NCBI RefSeq assembly: GCF_027579695.1
Contig: NC_083571.1
Span: forward strand, 31,782,943-31,846,942
DNA length: 64,000 nt
Reading direction: 5' to 3'
Source of the DNA: Neoarius graeffei
Lineage: Eukaryota > Chordata > Actinopteri > Siluriformes > Ariidae
Position numbers and translations under genes: made by a program. Shown piece by piece: positions 11,132 through 21,516 of the stretch (position 1 is its first letter; the number at the start of each line of letters is the position of its first letter). Below the pieces are notes generated by a model. The model saw nothing but the letters and a program-made list of their open reading frames with translations, was not told where the DNA came from and ran no database searches.

Positions 11132-12419
11132 GTGCCAAGGGGGCCTTTTACCCCCCCAGTGGGGTAAAAGGCCCCCTGAGGTGGGGCAATAGGCCCCCTC
11201 ACTCAAAAAAAGCTGTTTGGATAGCAAAAGTGTTTACTTAAGCCTATAATGTGAAAGAAACAAGAAAATATCCCTGAATTAATGAATAGATGCATTATTT
11301 TATTATATTTCGCATTTTAATTTCAATATAATTTTGTGTGGATTGAACATGAATTAACAAAGAACAAGTGCATCAATAAATAATGCTAATATTAATATTT
11401 TTTTAATATTAAGTTCAAATTACTTGCTTTACTCAATCAGGTAAGCGAGATGTTATTAAAAACTATGTATCTGCTATTCAGAAATGTATGAAATACAGTA
11501 ATTATGATAAAAGGAAACGATGCCCCCTGGGGGCCATTTACCCCGCCATTAAGGGGGCGTTTTACCCCACAGACTACACTTTTACAAAAAAGGGTCTTAC
11601 TTTCAAAATGTGATTCAACTTTTTATACCTAATGTATTTTTTTTAACGTACTGACTTGTCTACTCATACCACATACACAGCTGTGATATCTGACGAAATA
11701 GCAGCTATCTAAATACAGTTTTACTGATATCTGAAAATTATATCACTTACCATAAAATTTGATTTCTCTCCCCTGCGTTGCTGATATGCGATCCACAGTG
11801 GATATTTGTATATCCCGGTTGTCAAGCCAGTCCATATCAACAATAGAAATGTAACTTTGCACCATCTGGTGGTTATTTTGGGTAAAACAGGCCGGGGGCG
11901 TATTACCCCACGGGGGCTTTTCCCCCACTCTACTCTATATCAAAATGTGCAGCTCGCTCGGACTCGGTGTGCTATTACTTTGTACGTTATTGTGTGGTTT
12001 TATACTGCCACCTACTGGAGGGGGAAGGGCTGCAAGCCTCTGGCGTCTGGGTTGAGACCTTTGCGTGTGCGGATCGGATTGGAAAAGTGCGAAATGAATG
12101 TCTCAAAATTACGCAAGCGGACGCAAGGATTCATCTGCGCGTTGGGTGATCTGCAAATGCACATTCAACACTTCACACAAAGAACGTAGGAGTCGCAAAC
12201 GAAATTTCAGTACAGATGCACATGCAAAACCTGATACATGTCTACAAAATTGGTATGATTTATTTTACAAGTTTCCAAACATTTGAATAAATCAGTACAC
12301 TTTTGTGCAAATCCCAATTTACAAGTCACGAATTTTGTACTTGCGTTTGCATATTATATCATTCGCGTGGATCACGGTGTCTGCGAGTACGGATAATAAA
12401 GAAACAAAACATACAGGTC

Positions 12420-12774
12420 GGATTATTGTGCATGTAAAAGCAGGTTAATGGTGTTTATAGTTTTCATTTTATATGCTTGATTCATAGTTTTTTCCTGCAG
12501 AGAAAGAAAAGTACTGTAATATGAAATACTATTTCTGTTCTTTTTCTAACATTTGTTTAGTATATACTAACAACATATTTGATCCAAATTTCAGGACTTG
12601 AACTTGCAAAGATGGGAGGGAAACGATGTCATTTGAATAATTATCTTATTCATCATATCCAGTACACTCAGAAACACAGGTACCATACTGTACGTTTCCT
12701 CATCACTGGATTAATACCAACAACGAACGACCAGGATGTATTGTTTACCTGAAGAAATGGATGTGCTGTACATT
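12420..12774. other. No gene or element recognised
   Basis: AT-rich, no exon signal. Confidence 0.5.
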
Positions 12775-13165
12775 TTAGAGTTTTACACACCCAAACATTA
12801 GGTCTTTTTTTTTTAGCACAGAAAAATGTTTGTGTATCAGTAAAGAAAGCAGAATATTACATATGAGACACTTTTCAGACCAAAAAAACCATAATGCTGG
12901 GTTTTGCTGAAAAAATACAAAGTAGGTCTGACAGTCAAAACCTCCAGAAGAAATGTTTGTGGCTCTGTACGATGCTCAGCAAAACTTTCATTATAAAACT
13001 GAACACGTTGAACCTTTTTCAGCAAAAAATATGTTTCACACCAAATATTGATAGCATATATATTTTAATTTATTACTGTTTACTGCTTTTTGTTTAATTT
13101 ATGAAGGCTTCTTTAGTCTCACACGTGCCTAGGACAGGTGCACACTGCTGTATGTTAATGTACAG
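12775..13165 (+). mobile_element. Old, diverged copy of the GTACTGTGCAAAAG MITE
   Basis: CCATAATGCTGGGTTTTGCTG, CCTCCAGAAGAA and TTTCACACCAAATATTGA match, in order and with many changes, the MITE copies at 48.3, 53.1 and 61.5 kb. The ends are eroded. Confidence 0.55.
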
Positions 13166-13944
13166 GTTTTTGGGAAAATGATAACATAGTAAAGGTAAAA
13201 ATGATAATAAACCATGTTACATGACAGGCATTTAGAAGATAAGACACACTTATCCAGAGCAATGTACAACATACCCAGAGCAGCCTGGGGAACAGCTGCG
13301 GGTTAAGTGCCTTGCTCAAGGCTAGTTCTGCTGGTCTAGGGAATTAAACCAGCAACCTTTCAGTCCCAAAGCTATTTCTCTAACCATTAGGCCATGGTTT
13401 CTACCCCATGTTCCCTTGATGATGCTAGGAATGTAATAAATAGCTCCAGGAACACTAATAAGGTGTGTGGTTTTAATAGTGAGGAAAGGAAGTGGATAAA
13501 AACAACACTGAAGAGCTTTAAGTGTTTTAGTTCCTGTAGTTTTTTTTCTTTAAGTATTAATGAATGAATGAATGAATGAATGAATGAATGAATGAAATTT
13601 TCCCTTGTTATGTTGGTCCTTTACTAAGACATGATCTTAGAAGACAATTATTTATTATTTATTCTGACATTCTTTCCCCTGGAAGAACAAACCTACTTCT
13701 TGTGCATGAATCCAGAAAGGCATGAAAAAAAAATCTGTATTAAATACCTTTTTTTTTTTTTTTATGTGATGCGACATCTCCAAACTTTTCACTTCGGATT
13801 AGTTTCTAACAACTAATTTCACAAATCAAATTTTAGCACAATTTTAGAGCATGCATGAATGTCACAGTGTGACTGTAGTGTGTAAAACCCCTCAAAAACA
13901 TTAAAACATACATAAAAAAAAAAGCAAAACATCTGGAGTCTTAC
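13166..13944. other. Unassigned; contains a SINE-like fragment and a GAAT microsatellite
   Basis: 13,230-13,405 resembles a degraded tRNA-derived SINE (TTATCCAGAGCAATGTACA, GTGCCTTGCTCAAGG). (GAAT)n lies at 13,558-13,595. No exon seen apart from 13,945-14,002. Confidence 0.4.
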
Positions 13945-14002
13945 CCTGCGCCCCGAGGAGGAAAAACAGGACCAGAGTGTTTCTCCTGGCAGGAAGCAGC
14001 AT
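13945..14002 (-). CDS. Candidate first exon encoding a signal peptide
   Basis: On the minus strand GAAGGATG opens 19 codons reading MLLPARRNTLVLFFLLGAQ, a textbook signal peptide with basic N-region and Leu/Phe core, followed by the strong donor CAGG|GTAAGA. The exon ends in phase 1. nAChR first exons are short signal-peptide exons ending in this phase, and the beta subunit gene lies upstream on the same strand, as CHRNB4 lies upstream of CHRNA3 in other vertebrates. That makes an alpha3-type neighbour a reasonable guess. I found no second exon below 13,945, so the identity is unproven and any secreted or membrane protein would fit. The surrounding 13.85-14.2 kb has no recognised repeat. Confidence 0.4.
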
Positions 14003-14219
14003 CCTTCTTTAACACTCAGTCCTGCAAACTCTCAGGTCCTGAACAACACAATAACAAACAAACAAACAAACAAAACCGGAGACAGATGAATAAAGATATT
14101 CCGAGCTGAGCGGTGTTCAGCGCACCAGATGCTGCCAATAGAGCAGAGTTGAGATGATTCGATTCATCAACGAGTCGATTCTTGTGATCCGGTTCTTGTT
14201 CAGAGAGTCGCGGGAATCG

Positions 14220-14578
14220 ACCATCCATCCATCCATCCATCCATTATCTGTAGCCGCTTTATCCTGTTCTACAGGGTCGCAGGCAAGCTGGAGCCTATCC
14301 CAGCTGACTACGGGCGAAAGGCGGGGTACACCCTGGACAAGTCACCAGGTCATCGCAGGGCTGACACAGAGACACAGACAACCATTCACACTCACATTCA
14401 CACCTACGGTCAATTTAGAGTCACCAGTTAACCTAACCTGCATGTCTTTGGACTGTCGGGGAAACCGGAGGAACCCATGCAGACACGGGGAGAACATGCA
14501 AACTCCACACAGAAAGGCCACTGGGCTTGAACCCAGAACCTTCTTGCTGTGAGGCAACACCACTACACCACCGTGCCA
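14220..14578 (-). mobile_element. DANA/Mermaid-type SINE
   Basis: Full-length copy on the minus strand. The head (GGTGGTGTAGTGG, B box near GGTTCAAGCCC) is at the right and the tail is a CATC repeat at the left. The body contains AACATGCAAACTCCACACAG and TATCCCAGCTGACTACGGGC. Confidence 0.85.
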
Positions 14579-14929
14579 CAATAAATCTCATCTCATCTCA
14601 TTATCTGTAGCCGCTTTATCCTGTTCTACAGGGTCGCAGGCAAGCTGGAGCCTATCCCAGCTGACTATGGGCAAAAGGCAGGGTACACCCTGGACAAGTC
14701 GCCAGGTCATCACAGGGCTGACACATAGACACAGACAACCATTCACACTCACATTCACACCTACGGTCAATTTAGAGCAGGGGAGTAGCTGGGGGGTCCT
14801 GGGGTGCCCGTGACCCCCCCCCCCCCCCCCCCCCCCCCCTTCGTCGGACCATACATTTTTTCAATAGCCGCATAAGAATATTAGAAAAGCGCCCACTGTA
14901 ATTTTTCTAACATTTTTTTAAACTAGATT

Positions 14930-14985
14930 AAATTAGATTAGATTAGATTAGATTAGATTAGATTAGATTAGATTAGATTAGATTA
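14930..14985. repeat. GATTA microsatellite
   Basis: About ten ATTAG units directly before the LINE segment. Confidence 0.9.
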
Positions 14986-15307
14986 TACAAGAATAAGGGA
15001 GATGTACAGAGCTGCAGTAATTACAGAGGAGTAAAACTGATGAGCCACACCATGAAGCTATGGGAAAGGGTATTGGAGGTGAGATTGAGAAGAGAGGTAG
15101 CAATCTGTGAACAGCAGTATGGGTTTACGCAAAGAAAGAGCACGTCGGATGCAATTTTTGCCTTAAGAATGTTAATGGAGAAGTACAGGGAAGGCCAGAG
15201 AAAGCTACATTGTGTGTTTGTAGACCTGGAGAAGGCATACGATAGAGTGCCGAGAGATGAGTTATGGCATTGAATGAGAAGTATATCAGAGTGGTGCAAG
15301 ACATGTA

Positions 15308-16912
15308 CAACCCCGATTCCAAAAAAGTTGGGACAAAGTACAAATTGTAAATAAAAACGGAATGCAATAATTTACACATCTCAAAAACTGATATTGTATT
15401 CACAATAGAACATAGACAACATATCAAATGTCGAAAGTGAGACATTTTGAAATTTCATGCCAAATATTGGCTCATTTGAAATTTCATGACAGCAACACAT
15501 CTCAAAAAAGTTGGGACAGGGGCAATAAGAGGCTGGAAAAGTTAAAGGTACAAAAAAGGAACAGCTGGAGGACCAAATTGCAACTCATTAGGTCAATTGG
15601 CAATAGGTCATTAACATGACTGGGTATAAAAAGAGCATCTTGGAGTGGCAGCGGCTCTCAGAAGTAAAGATGGGAAGAGGATCACCAATCCCCCTAATTC
15701 TGCGCCGACAAATAGTGGAGCAATATCAGAAAGGAGTTCGACAGTGTAAAATTGCAAAGAGTTTGAACATATCATCATCTACAGTGCATAATATCATCAA
15801 AAGATTCAGAGAATCTGGAAGAATCTCTGTGCGTAAGGGTCAAGGCCGGAAAACCATACTGGGTGCCCGTGATCTTCGGGCCCTTAGACGGCACTGCATC
15901 ACATACAGGCATGCTTCTGTATTGGAAGTCACAAAATGGGCTCAGGAATATTTCCAGAGAACATTATCTGTGAACACAATTCACCGCGCCATCCGCCGTT
16001 GCCAGCTAAAACTCTATAGTTCAAAGAAGAAGCCGTATCTAAACATGATCCAGAAGCGCAGACGTCTTCTCTGGGCCAAGGCTCATTTAAAATGGACTGT
16101 GGCAAAGTGGAAAACTGTTCTGTGGTCAGACGAATCAAAATTTGAAGTTCTTTATGGAAATCAGGGACGCCGTGTCATTCGGACTGAAGAGGAGAAGGAC
16201 GACCCAAGTTGTTATCGGTGCTCAGTTCAGAAGCCTGCATCTCTGATGGTATGGGGTTGCATTAGTGCGTGTGGCATGGGCAGCTTACACATCTGGAAAG
16301 ACACCATCAATGCTGAAAGGTATATCCAGGTTCTAGAGCAACATATGCTCCCATCCAGACGACGCCTCTTTCAGGGAAGACCTTGCATTTTCCAACATGA
16401 CAATGCCAAACCACATACTGCATCAATTACAGCATCATGGCTGCATAGAAGAAGGGTCCGGGTACTGAACTGGCCAGCCTGCAGTCCAGATCTCTCACCC
16501 ATAGAAAACATTTGGCGCATCATAAAACAGAAGATACGACAAAAAAGACCTAAGACAGTTGAGCAACTAGAATCCTACATTAGACAAGAATGGGTTAACA
16601 TTCCTATCCCTAAACTTGAGCAACTTGTCTCCTCAGTCCCCAGACGTTTACAGACTGTTGTAAAGAGAAAAGGGGATGTCTCACAGTGGTAAACATGGCC
16701 TTGTCCCAACTTTTTTGAGATGTGTTGTTGTCATGAAATTTAAAATCACCTAATTTTTCTCTTTAAATGATACATTTTCTCAGTTTAAACATTTGATATG
16801 TCATCTATGTTCTATTCTGAATAAAATATGGAATTTTGAAACTTCCACATCATTGCATTCCGTTTTTATTTACAATTTGTACTTTGTCCCAACTTTTTTG
16901 GAATCGGGGTTG
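15308..16912 (+). mobile_element. Tc1-like transposon, family 2, complete copy A
   Basis: 1,605 bp with TA at 15,306-15,307 and 16,913-16,914. Ends CAACCCCGATTCCAAAAAAG and its complement; inner TIR parts include CAAATTGTAAATAAAAACGG. The only copy in the window with an uninterrupted transposase. Confidence 0.95.
15616..16692 (+). CDS. Tc1-like transposase, intact DD34E reading frame
   Basis: An unbroken 358-codon frame for a cut-and-paste transposase that binds the element TIRs and inserts at TA. If translation starts at the second Met ([13 protein letters not shown], 15,670) the protein is 340 residues, the usual Tc1 size. Order: N-terminal paired helix-turn-helix ([16 protein letters not shown] near residues 49-64), linker with GQGRKT, then the DDE domain with Asp172 (WSDESKF), Asp262 ([10 protein letters not shown]) and Glu297 (SPIENIW), spaced 34 residues between the last two. 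All catalytic residues are present and no frameshift is seen. Whether it is active cannot be told from sequence. Confidence 0.9.
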   Translation: MTGYKKSILEWQRLSEVKMGRGSPIPLILRRQIVEQYQKGVRQCKIAKSLNISSSTVHNIIKRFRESGRISVRKGQGRKTILGARDLRALRRHCITYRHASVLEVTKWAQEYFQRTLSVNTIHRAIRRCQLKLYSSKKKPYLNMIQKRRRLLWAKAHLKWTVAKWKTVLWSDESKFEVLYGNQGRRVIRTEEEKDDPSCYRCSVQKPASLMVWGCISACGMGSLHIWKDTINAERYIQVLEQHMLPSRRRLFQGRPCIFQHDNAKPHTASITASWLHRRRVRVLNWPACSPDLSPIENIWRIIKQKIRQKRPKTVEQLESYIRQEWVNIPIPKLEQLVSSVPRRLQTVVKRKGDVSQW

Positions 16913-18572
16913 TATGAGAACAGTGAAACAGCAGTGAGGTGTGCAGTTGGAACGACTGAATGGTTCAAGGTGAAGGTGGGACTCCATCAAGGATCTGCTT
17001 CGAGTCCTTTTTTGTTTGCCATAGTGATGGACAGCTTGACGGACAAAGTGAGGCAAGAGTCACCATGGAACATGATGTTTGCGGGTGATATTGTGATATG
17101 TGGTGAAAGTAGAAAGGAGGTTGAGTTGGGTTTGGAGAGATGGAGGTATGCATTGGAACGAAGAGGAATGAAGGTGAGCAGGAGCAAAACAGAATATATG
17201 TGCATCAATGAGAATGGGGACGAGAGTGTAGTGAAGATGCAAGGAGTAGACGTAAAGAAAGTCGGTGAATTCAAGTACCCGGGGTCAACTGTGCAGGAAA
17301 ATGGGGGCTGCGATAGTGAGGTGAGAAAGAGAGTGCAGGCAGGGTGGAGCAGTTGGAGAAGGATTTCGGGAGTCATTTGTGATAGGAAAGTCCCAGCAAA
17401 AGTGAAAGGTAAGATGTATAAGACAGTAGTGAGACCAGCTGTGATGTACGGATTGGAGACCGTACCCTTAACGAAGAAACAGGAGGCAAAGTTGGAGGTG
17501 GCGGAGTTGAGGATGTTAAGGTTTGCGATGGGAGGTTGGACAGGATAAGGAACGAGCACATCAGAGGGACAGCACATGTGGAGAGCTTGGGAATGAAGCT
17601 AAGAGAGATGAGACTGAGATGGTACGGGCACATCCTGAGAAGAGATCAGCCTTACCTCATCACCTCAGCCTCATTAGGGTTTTTATAACCTTGTAAGGAC
17701 TTCCTGTGGTTTAGGTGCAAAAACCCAGTTCTGCACAAGCACAACATGATCGCACTAGAAAGCATGGTCAAGTTGCTAGTGTAGCCGCAGTCTTTTTAGT
17801 TGTGAATTACGAGTATTTCCTCTTGTGTTAATAATTTGCCATGTCAAAACAAGCAAAACTTTCCTCCTTCTTTTGACGTGAAGAGAGGTAAGCAATTTAT
17901 TATATATTTTTTCCATCAAAGTTGCATTTTGTGGCTTCGACGCTAAGTTTTAGTGCCATTTCTAGAACACAACATCAAGAAAATGTGGAAGAAACAGCAA
18001 TAATGGAAGAGCCGTTTTCTAAGCTACCTAAAACTAGCAATGGTAATTATTTTTTGTCACATATTTTTCATAGTTCTATTCTAGTACTAAGTCAATTTTT
18101 TAATAATAAAACAGACTCAAAACAAGAAACAGCTCGCAACATGAGATGAAAGAATGATGCAAAGACCGCATTATTTTCTCAAATGTATTTTTTCATTTAC
18201 AAACCTGCGGGTAGGTACTCAGGCGGCCAGTCAGTGTGTGAACCCCCCCCCCCTTTGAAAAATCTTAGCTATGCCCCTGCAGAGCCACCAATTAGCCTAA
18301 CCTGCATGTCTTTGGACTGTGGGGGAAAGAAACCAGAGGAACCCCATGGGGAGAACATGCACACTCCACACAGAAAGGCCCTCGTCAGCCTATGGGCTTG
18401 AACCCAGAACCTTCTTGCTGTGAGGCGATGGTGCTCACCACTACACCACTGTGCTGCCCAGGAAGCGACTAATAAGCAAGAATTAGATTCCAGCGTTGCT
18501 CCTTGTTGTGTGGGGTGGTTTTTTTTCCTCCTTTCATTCTTTTTTTAAATTTTGTCTGAATTGATGACACAA

Positions 18573-18870
18573 TGGGCGGCACGGTGGTGTAGTGGTTAGC
18601 GCCGTCGCCTTACAGCAAGAAGGTTCTGGGTTCAAGCCCATAGGCTGACGAGGGCCTTTCTGTGTGGAGTGTGCATGTTCTCCCCATGGGGTTCCTCTGG
18701 TTTGAATGTGAGTGTGAATGGTTGTCTGTGTCTATGTGTCAGCCCTGTGATGACCTGGCGACTTGTCCAGGGTGTACCCCGCCTTTCGCCCGTAGTCAGC
18801 TGGGATAGGCTCCAGCTTGCCTGCGACCCTGTAGAACAGGATAAAGCGGCTAGAGATAATGAGATGATGA
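18573..18870 (+). mobile_element. DANA/Mermaid-type SINE
   Basis: Head GGCGGCACGGTGGTGTAGTG, body with GTGTGCATGTTCTCCCC and an internal deletion, tail ATAATGAGATGATG. Confidence 0.85.
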
Positions 18871-18937
18871 ATCAAAGCAAAGAATTTTAGTGCATTTTAG
18901 TTTACAAGCAATACATTTAAAAATGTTTTGCTGCTCC

Positions 18938-19228
18938 ATTGGTGGCATAGTGGTGTTGCCTCACAGCAAGAAAGTCCTGGGTTTGAGCCCAGCGGCTGGT
19001 GGGAGCCTTTCTGTGTGGAGTTTGTATGTTCTCCCCTGTGTGGGTTTCCTCTGGTTTCCTTCAAAGACATGCAGGTTAGGCTAACCGGTAGCTATAAATT
19101 GACCTTAGGTGTGAGTTGTTGTGTGTCTCTGTGATGATCTGGTAACTTGTCCAGGGTGTATCCTGCTTCTCGCTCATAGTCAGCTGGGATAGGCTCCAGC
19201 TTGCCCATGACCCTGTAGAACAGGATTG
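18938..19228 (+). mobile_element. Diverged DANA/Mermaid-type SINE
   Basis: Head degraded (GGTGGCATAGTGGTGTTGCC), body recognisable through GACATGCAGGTTAGGC to CCCTGTAGAACAGGAT. Confidence 0.75.
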
Positions 19229-19364
19229 TTGCTCCGTGAGGCTATGCAAATTTTTTTAAACAATAAATAGGCTTCAAAAGAAATCATTTGCATTTACAAT
19301 AATGTAGTGTCATCCCATCAGATATACAGTATGCTTTTGTATACAGCTTGTGTTTTTGGCTAAG

Positions 19365-19640
19365 GGGCAGCCATGGCCTGAAAGGGTCGCCGATTCAGTT
19401 CCTGGGACCTGCAGGAAAATGTGAGGGGAGTTAAGTGAATGAACAGCACTTTCCCCCTCCGTCTGTATCATGGCTGAAGTGCCTTTAAACAAGGCACCTA
19501 ACCCCCAACTGCTCTCCAGGCACTGTAGCATAGCTGCCCACTGCTCTGGATGCATGTGTGTGTTCACTGCTTCAGATGGGTTAACTGCAAAGAAGCAATA
19601 TCACTGTGCTTGTGTACATGTGACAAATAAAGGCTTCTTC
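19365..19640 (+). repeat. SINE body/tail of the CAGATGGGTTAA type
   Basis: Contains AACAAGGCACCTAACCCC, GCCCACTGCTCTGGATG and TTCACTGCTTCAGATGGG, ending GACAAATAAAGGCTTCTTC. The same tail is in the SINE at 52,625. Confidence 0.65.
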
Positions 19641-20640
19641 TTCTTCTATTAGGCTAAATTTGGTTTGGTTTTACGTACCGCTGCAATGCTCAAAAAACCG
19701 TACATCCGATCATCCGAGGCAACTAAAGTCTGTGCAAGGACGAGTAAAACTTTAATGGTAATTGTTCGACAAAAGTTAGTGCTGGCAACCTAAGCAACAC
19801 AGACAACCGCTCCGTAATGCAGACCTGAACTGTCAGTCCAACAGTAGCAGATTTCTGTTATTATTATTTTGCAAAGTGAATCATGCATTGTGACATCTGA
19901 CTCTTCGTCAAAACAAAGTTCACCTGTGTCTATAGAAAATCTTGTTTTCCTGGACTGGTTCCCATATAAAATTAATCCTACCAAACGTCAGAGACATTGA
20001 CTGGATACTCACTCTGTGCTAAGAGAGCAGGGAACCAGTCTAAAGTAGCTCATCTTGTTCCACGGGAAATGCGTTGTTTTATTCATCAACACAATATATA
20101 AAAGTACAAAAAATATTTTGAGGAAACCATTCAAATCTCCTTGTTTTTGGTTATAATTCGTCGAAGTATGCATGTGTTCGAGTGTACTGGAAAAACTCAG
20201 CTCAGAGGGGTCCATGTAATGACGTAATTATACCAACTGGCTAAGGGTAATGAGGGTCAAGGACATCGTGTGCCAGCAGTGTGGTTGAAGCGGGCAGATG
20301 TCAAACTTGGAACCTTTACATCACGATTGGAGTTAATAATAAACAATATCACTGAATAATATTCCTTGCCTCTAACCTGTGTGTGTATGTATGTGTTATA
20401 TATAAACACGATTTTTTTATTGCTTCTGATGGTTTCATATATTTCATAATGATATTTTTATTTTCTAAATATTTATCAACATACCCCCTTTGTGGCACGG
20501 GCGCATGTGATTGGTGGACAGCCAACAAAGAGTGTCCCATTGGTTGTAAATCGTGACATAAAAATCTTAAACACATATGGAACCCGCTGATTGGCTGGTC
20601 ACATACTGAAGCCAAGTGAGATGTCCAGCATCTGTTGCTG
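19641..20640. other. No gene recognised
   Basis: Unassigned; may be part of the transposon that carries the relic at 20,665-20,890. Confidence 0.4.
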
Positions 20641-20664
20641 TTGTCCGAAGAAAACTACAGCTAA

Positions 20665-20890
20665 AAAAGCTCTACTACCGGATTACTTGGACAATCTTAG
20701 TCAGAAAAAAGCGAAGGACAGATATATGCAGAAATAAGTTTATTAGTGGTTATGATCCCTAAAAAATTCCTCGAAACGACTGGAGTGACAGTGCAGATTT
20801 GTGGCCTAGCATTAGCTACATGTTGGAATATACATTCTTTTTCCTGAAAAGTCTCCACACGGAAGAACAGTTTTTTAAAAAAACTACAAA
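20665..20890 (+). pseudogene. Relic of a YqaJ-associated transposon protein (ISL2EU-like)
   Basis: Allowing a frameshift and a stop, the plus strand reads PDYLDNLSQKKAKDRYMQK, then KIPRNDWSDSADLWPSIS and YMLEYTFFFLK. The DRY...IP...W...DLWP pattern is familiar from the N-terminal part of fish proteins with a YqaJ recombinase domain, found in ISL2EU-type transposons. The family name is from memory. No YqaJ domain survives here. Confidence 0.45.
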
Positions 20891-20899
20891 AGCAAGAAA

Positions 20900-21515
20900 A
20901 CCTACTTTGTGTAAAGACTTTTTCCCGACATCAGCTTTTGGGAACAGAATGTTGCGAAAGCCAAAGCATTCACTCTCAAAGGGCTCCTAGCTGAACTGTG
21001 GGCTGGATGGTAAACTATTCCTGCCCCTCCATGTCTCAGCAACCCCAAGGACATGTAGTTACACAGCTATCTGCACTCTGTCATTTATACAGTGATGCTC
21101 ATTATTGTTAAAACAATATCTGAAGTGTTATTATTTGTAAAATAACAAAATATCTTGTTCTAGACTTTCAAACAATATTGTAAGATTTTATTTAATTTTA
21201 TCTAATAGTGGATGGTACAATAATTACAAACACTAACAGAATCAGCACATTCCAGTTGTAGCTGTAGTTATATAGTAATTATAATCACCCCGTAATAATT
21301 TCAATAAACGGTTAATGTTCAGTTCCCTCTTCATTTATTCTCTATTCAAAGGTACAACTGAGTCACACAGGTTGATCAGTGTGTAACGGACAATAACAAT
21401 TTTATCCAAAATAGTTTTCCTGCCTTAGTCGATTTATTTCCATTTCACATGCGTGTAGCTGTTGTAAAGTTCAGTGTGTTTGTGTAGAACTCTCTCGAAC
21501 TGTAGGTTCATTTCT
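20900..21515. other. Fragment related to the 54.7-58.1 kb palindrome
   Basis: 21,388-21,513 matches 54,893-55,017 closely (AGTTCAGTGTGTTTGTGTAG, ACTGTAGGTTCATT). The remainder is unassigned AT-rich sequence. The match resumes after the Tc1 at 23,145-23,190. Confidence 0.55.
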
Positions 21516-21516
21516 A

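Larger units (their letters stand above)
10352..11936. mobile_element. TIR element with AGAGTAGAGTGGGGG ends and GGGGTAAAAGGCCCC motifs
   Basis: Left end AGAGTAGAGTGGGGGAAAAA and right end are inverted copies. Inside, G/C-block motifs such as GGGGTAAAAGGCCCCC, GGGGGCCATTTACCCC and GGGGGCGTTTTACCCC recur. It lies in the loop of the foldback and contains the RecQ-fragment element. Confidence 0.65.
9581..12412. mobile_element. Foldback element with arms of about 400 bp
   Basis: Sequence 9,592-9,999 recurs inverted at 12,005-12,409 (for example GATCACCCAACGCGCAGATG against its complement). ACAGGTC at 9,574-9,580 and 12,413-12,419 is a candidate 7-bp target duplication. The loop holds a second TIR element at 10,352-11,936. 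No transposase seen. Confidence 0.75.
14986..17650 (+). pseudogene. RTE-clade LINE reverse transcriptase fragment, split by Tc1
   Basis: Left part reads NKGDVQSCSNYRG and FVDLEKAYDRVPRDELW. After the Tc1, the right part reads NSETAVRCAVGTTEWFKVKV to MLRFAMGGW and a degraded tail near 17,650. Motif order and wording fit RTE/BovB-like reverse transcriptases. The active site, normally FADD, reads FAGD at about 17,079, and stops are present. Removing the Tc1 restores QDMYENSE across the TA target. Confidence 0.8.
14778..18279. mobile_element. TIR element with CAGGGGMRTAGCT ends, hosting an RTE LINE and a Tc1
   Basis: Left end GCAGGGGAGTAGCT and right end, the complement of GCAGGGGCATAGCT, both followed inward by a long G/C homopolymer run. 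AGA/AGAG repeats at the junctions. Near 17,840 the frame MSKQAKLSSFF resembles the start of hAT-type transposases, but nothing longer survives. hAT-like is my inference. Confidence 0.55.
14584..18462 (-). mobile_element. DANA/Mermaid-type SINE split by a TIR element
   Basis: The tail half (14,584-14,777) and head half (18,281-18,462) join at CAATTTAGAG/CCACCAATTAGC, the normal internal sequence of this SINE. Everything between is inserted. Confidence 0.8.

Noticed and set aside
16793..16912. Separate coding region joined to the 17-kb reverse transcriptase frame
   Set aside because: The first part of that open frame is the Tc1 inverted repeat; only sequence after 16,913 is LINE.
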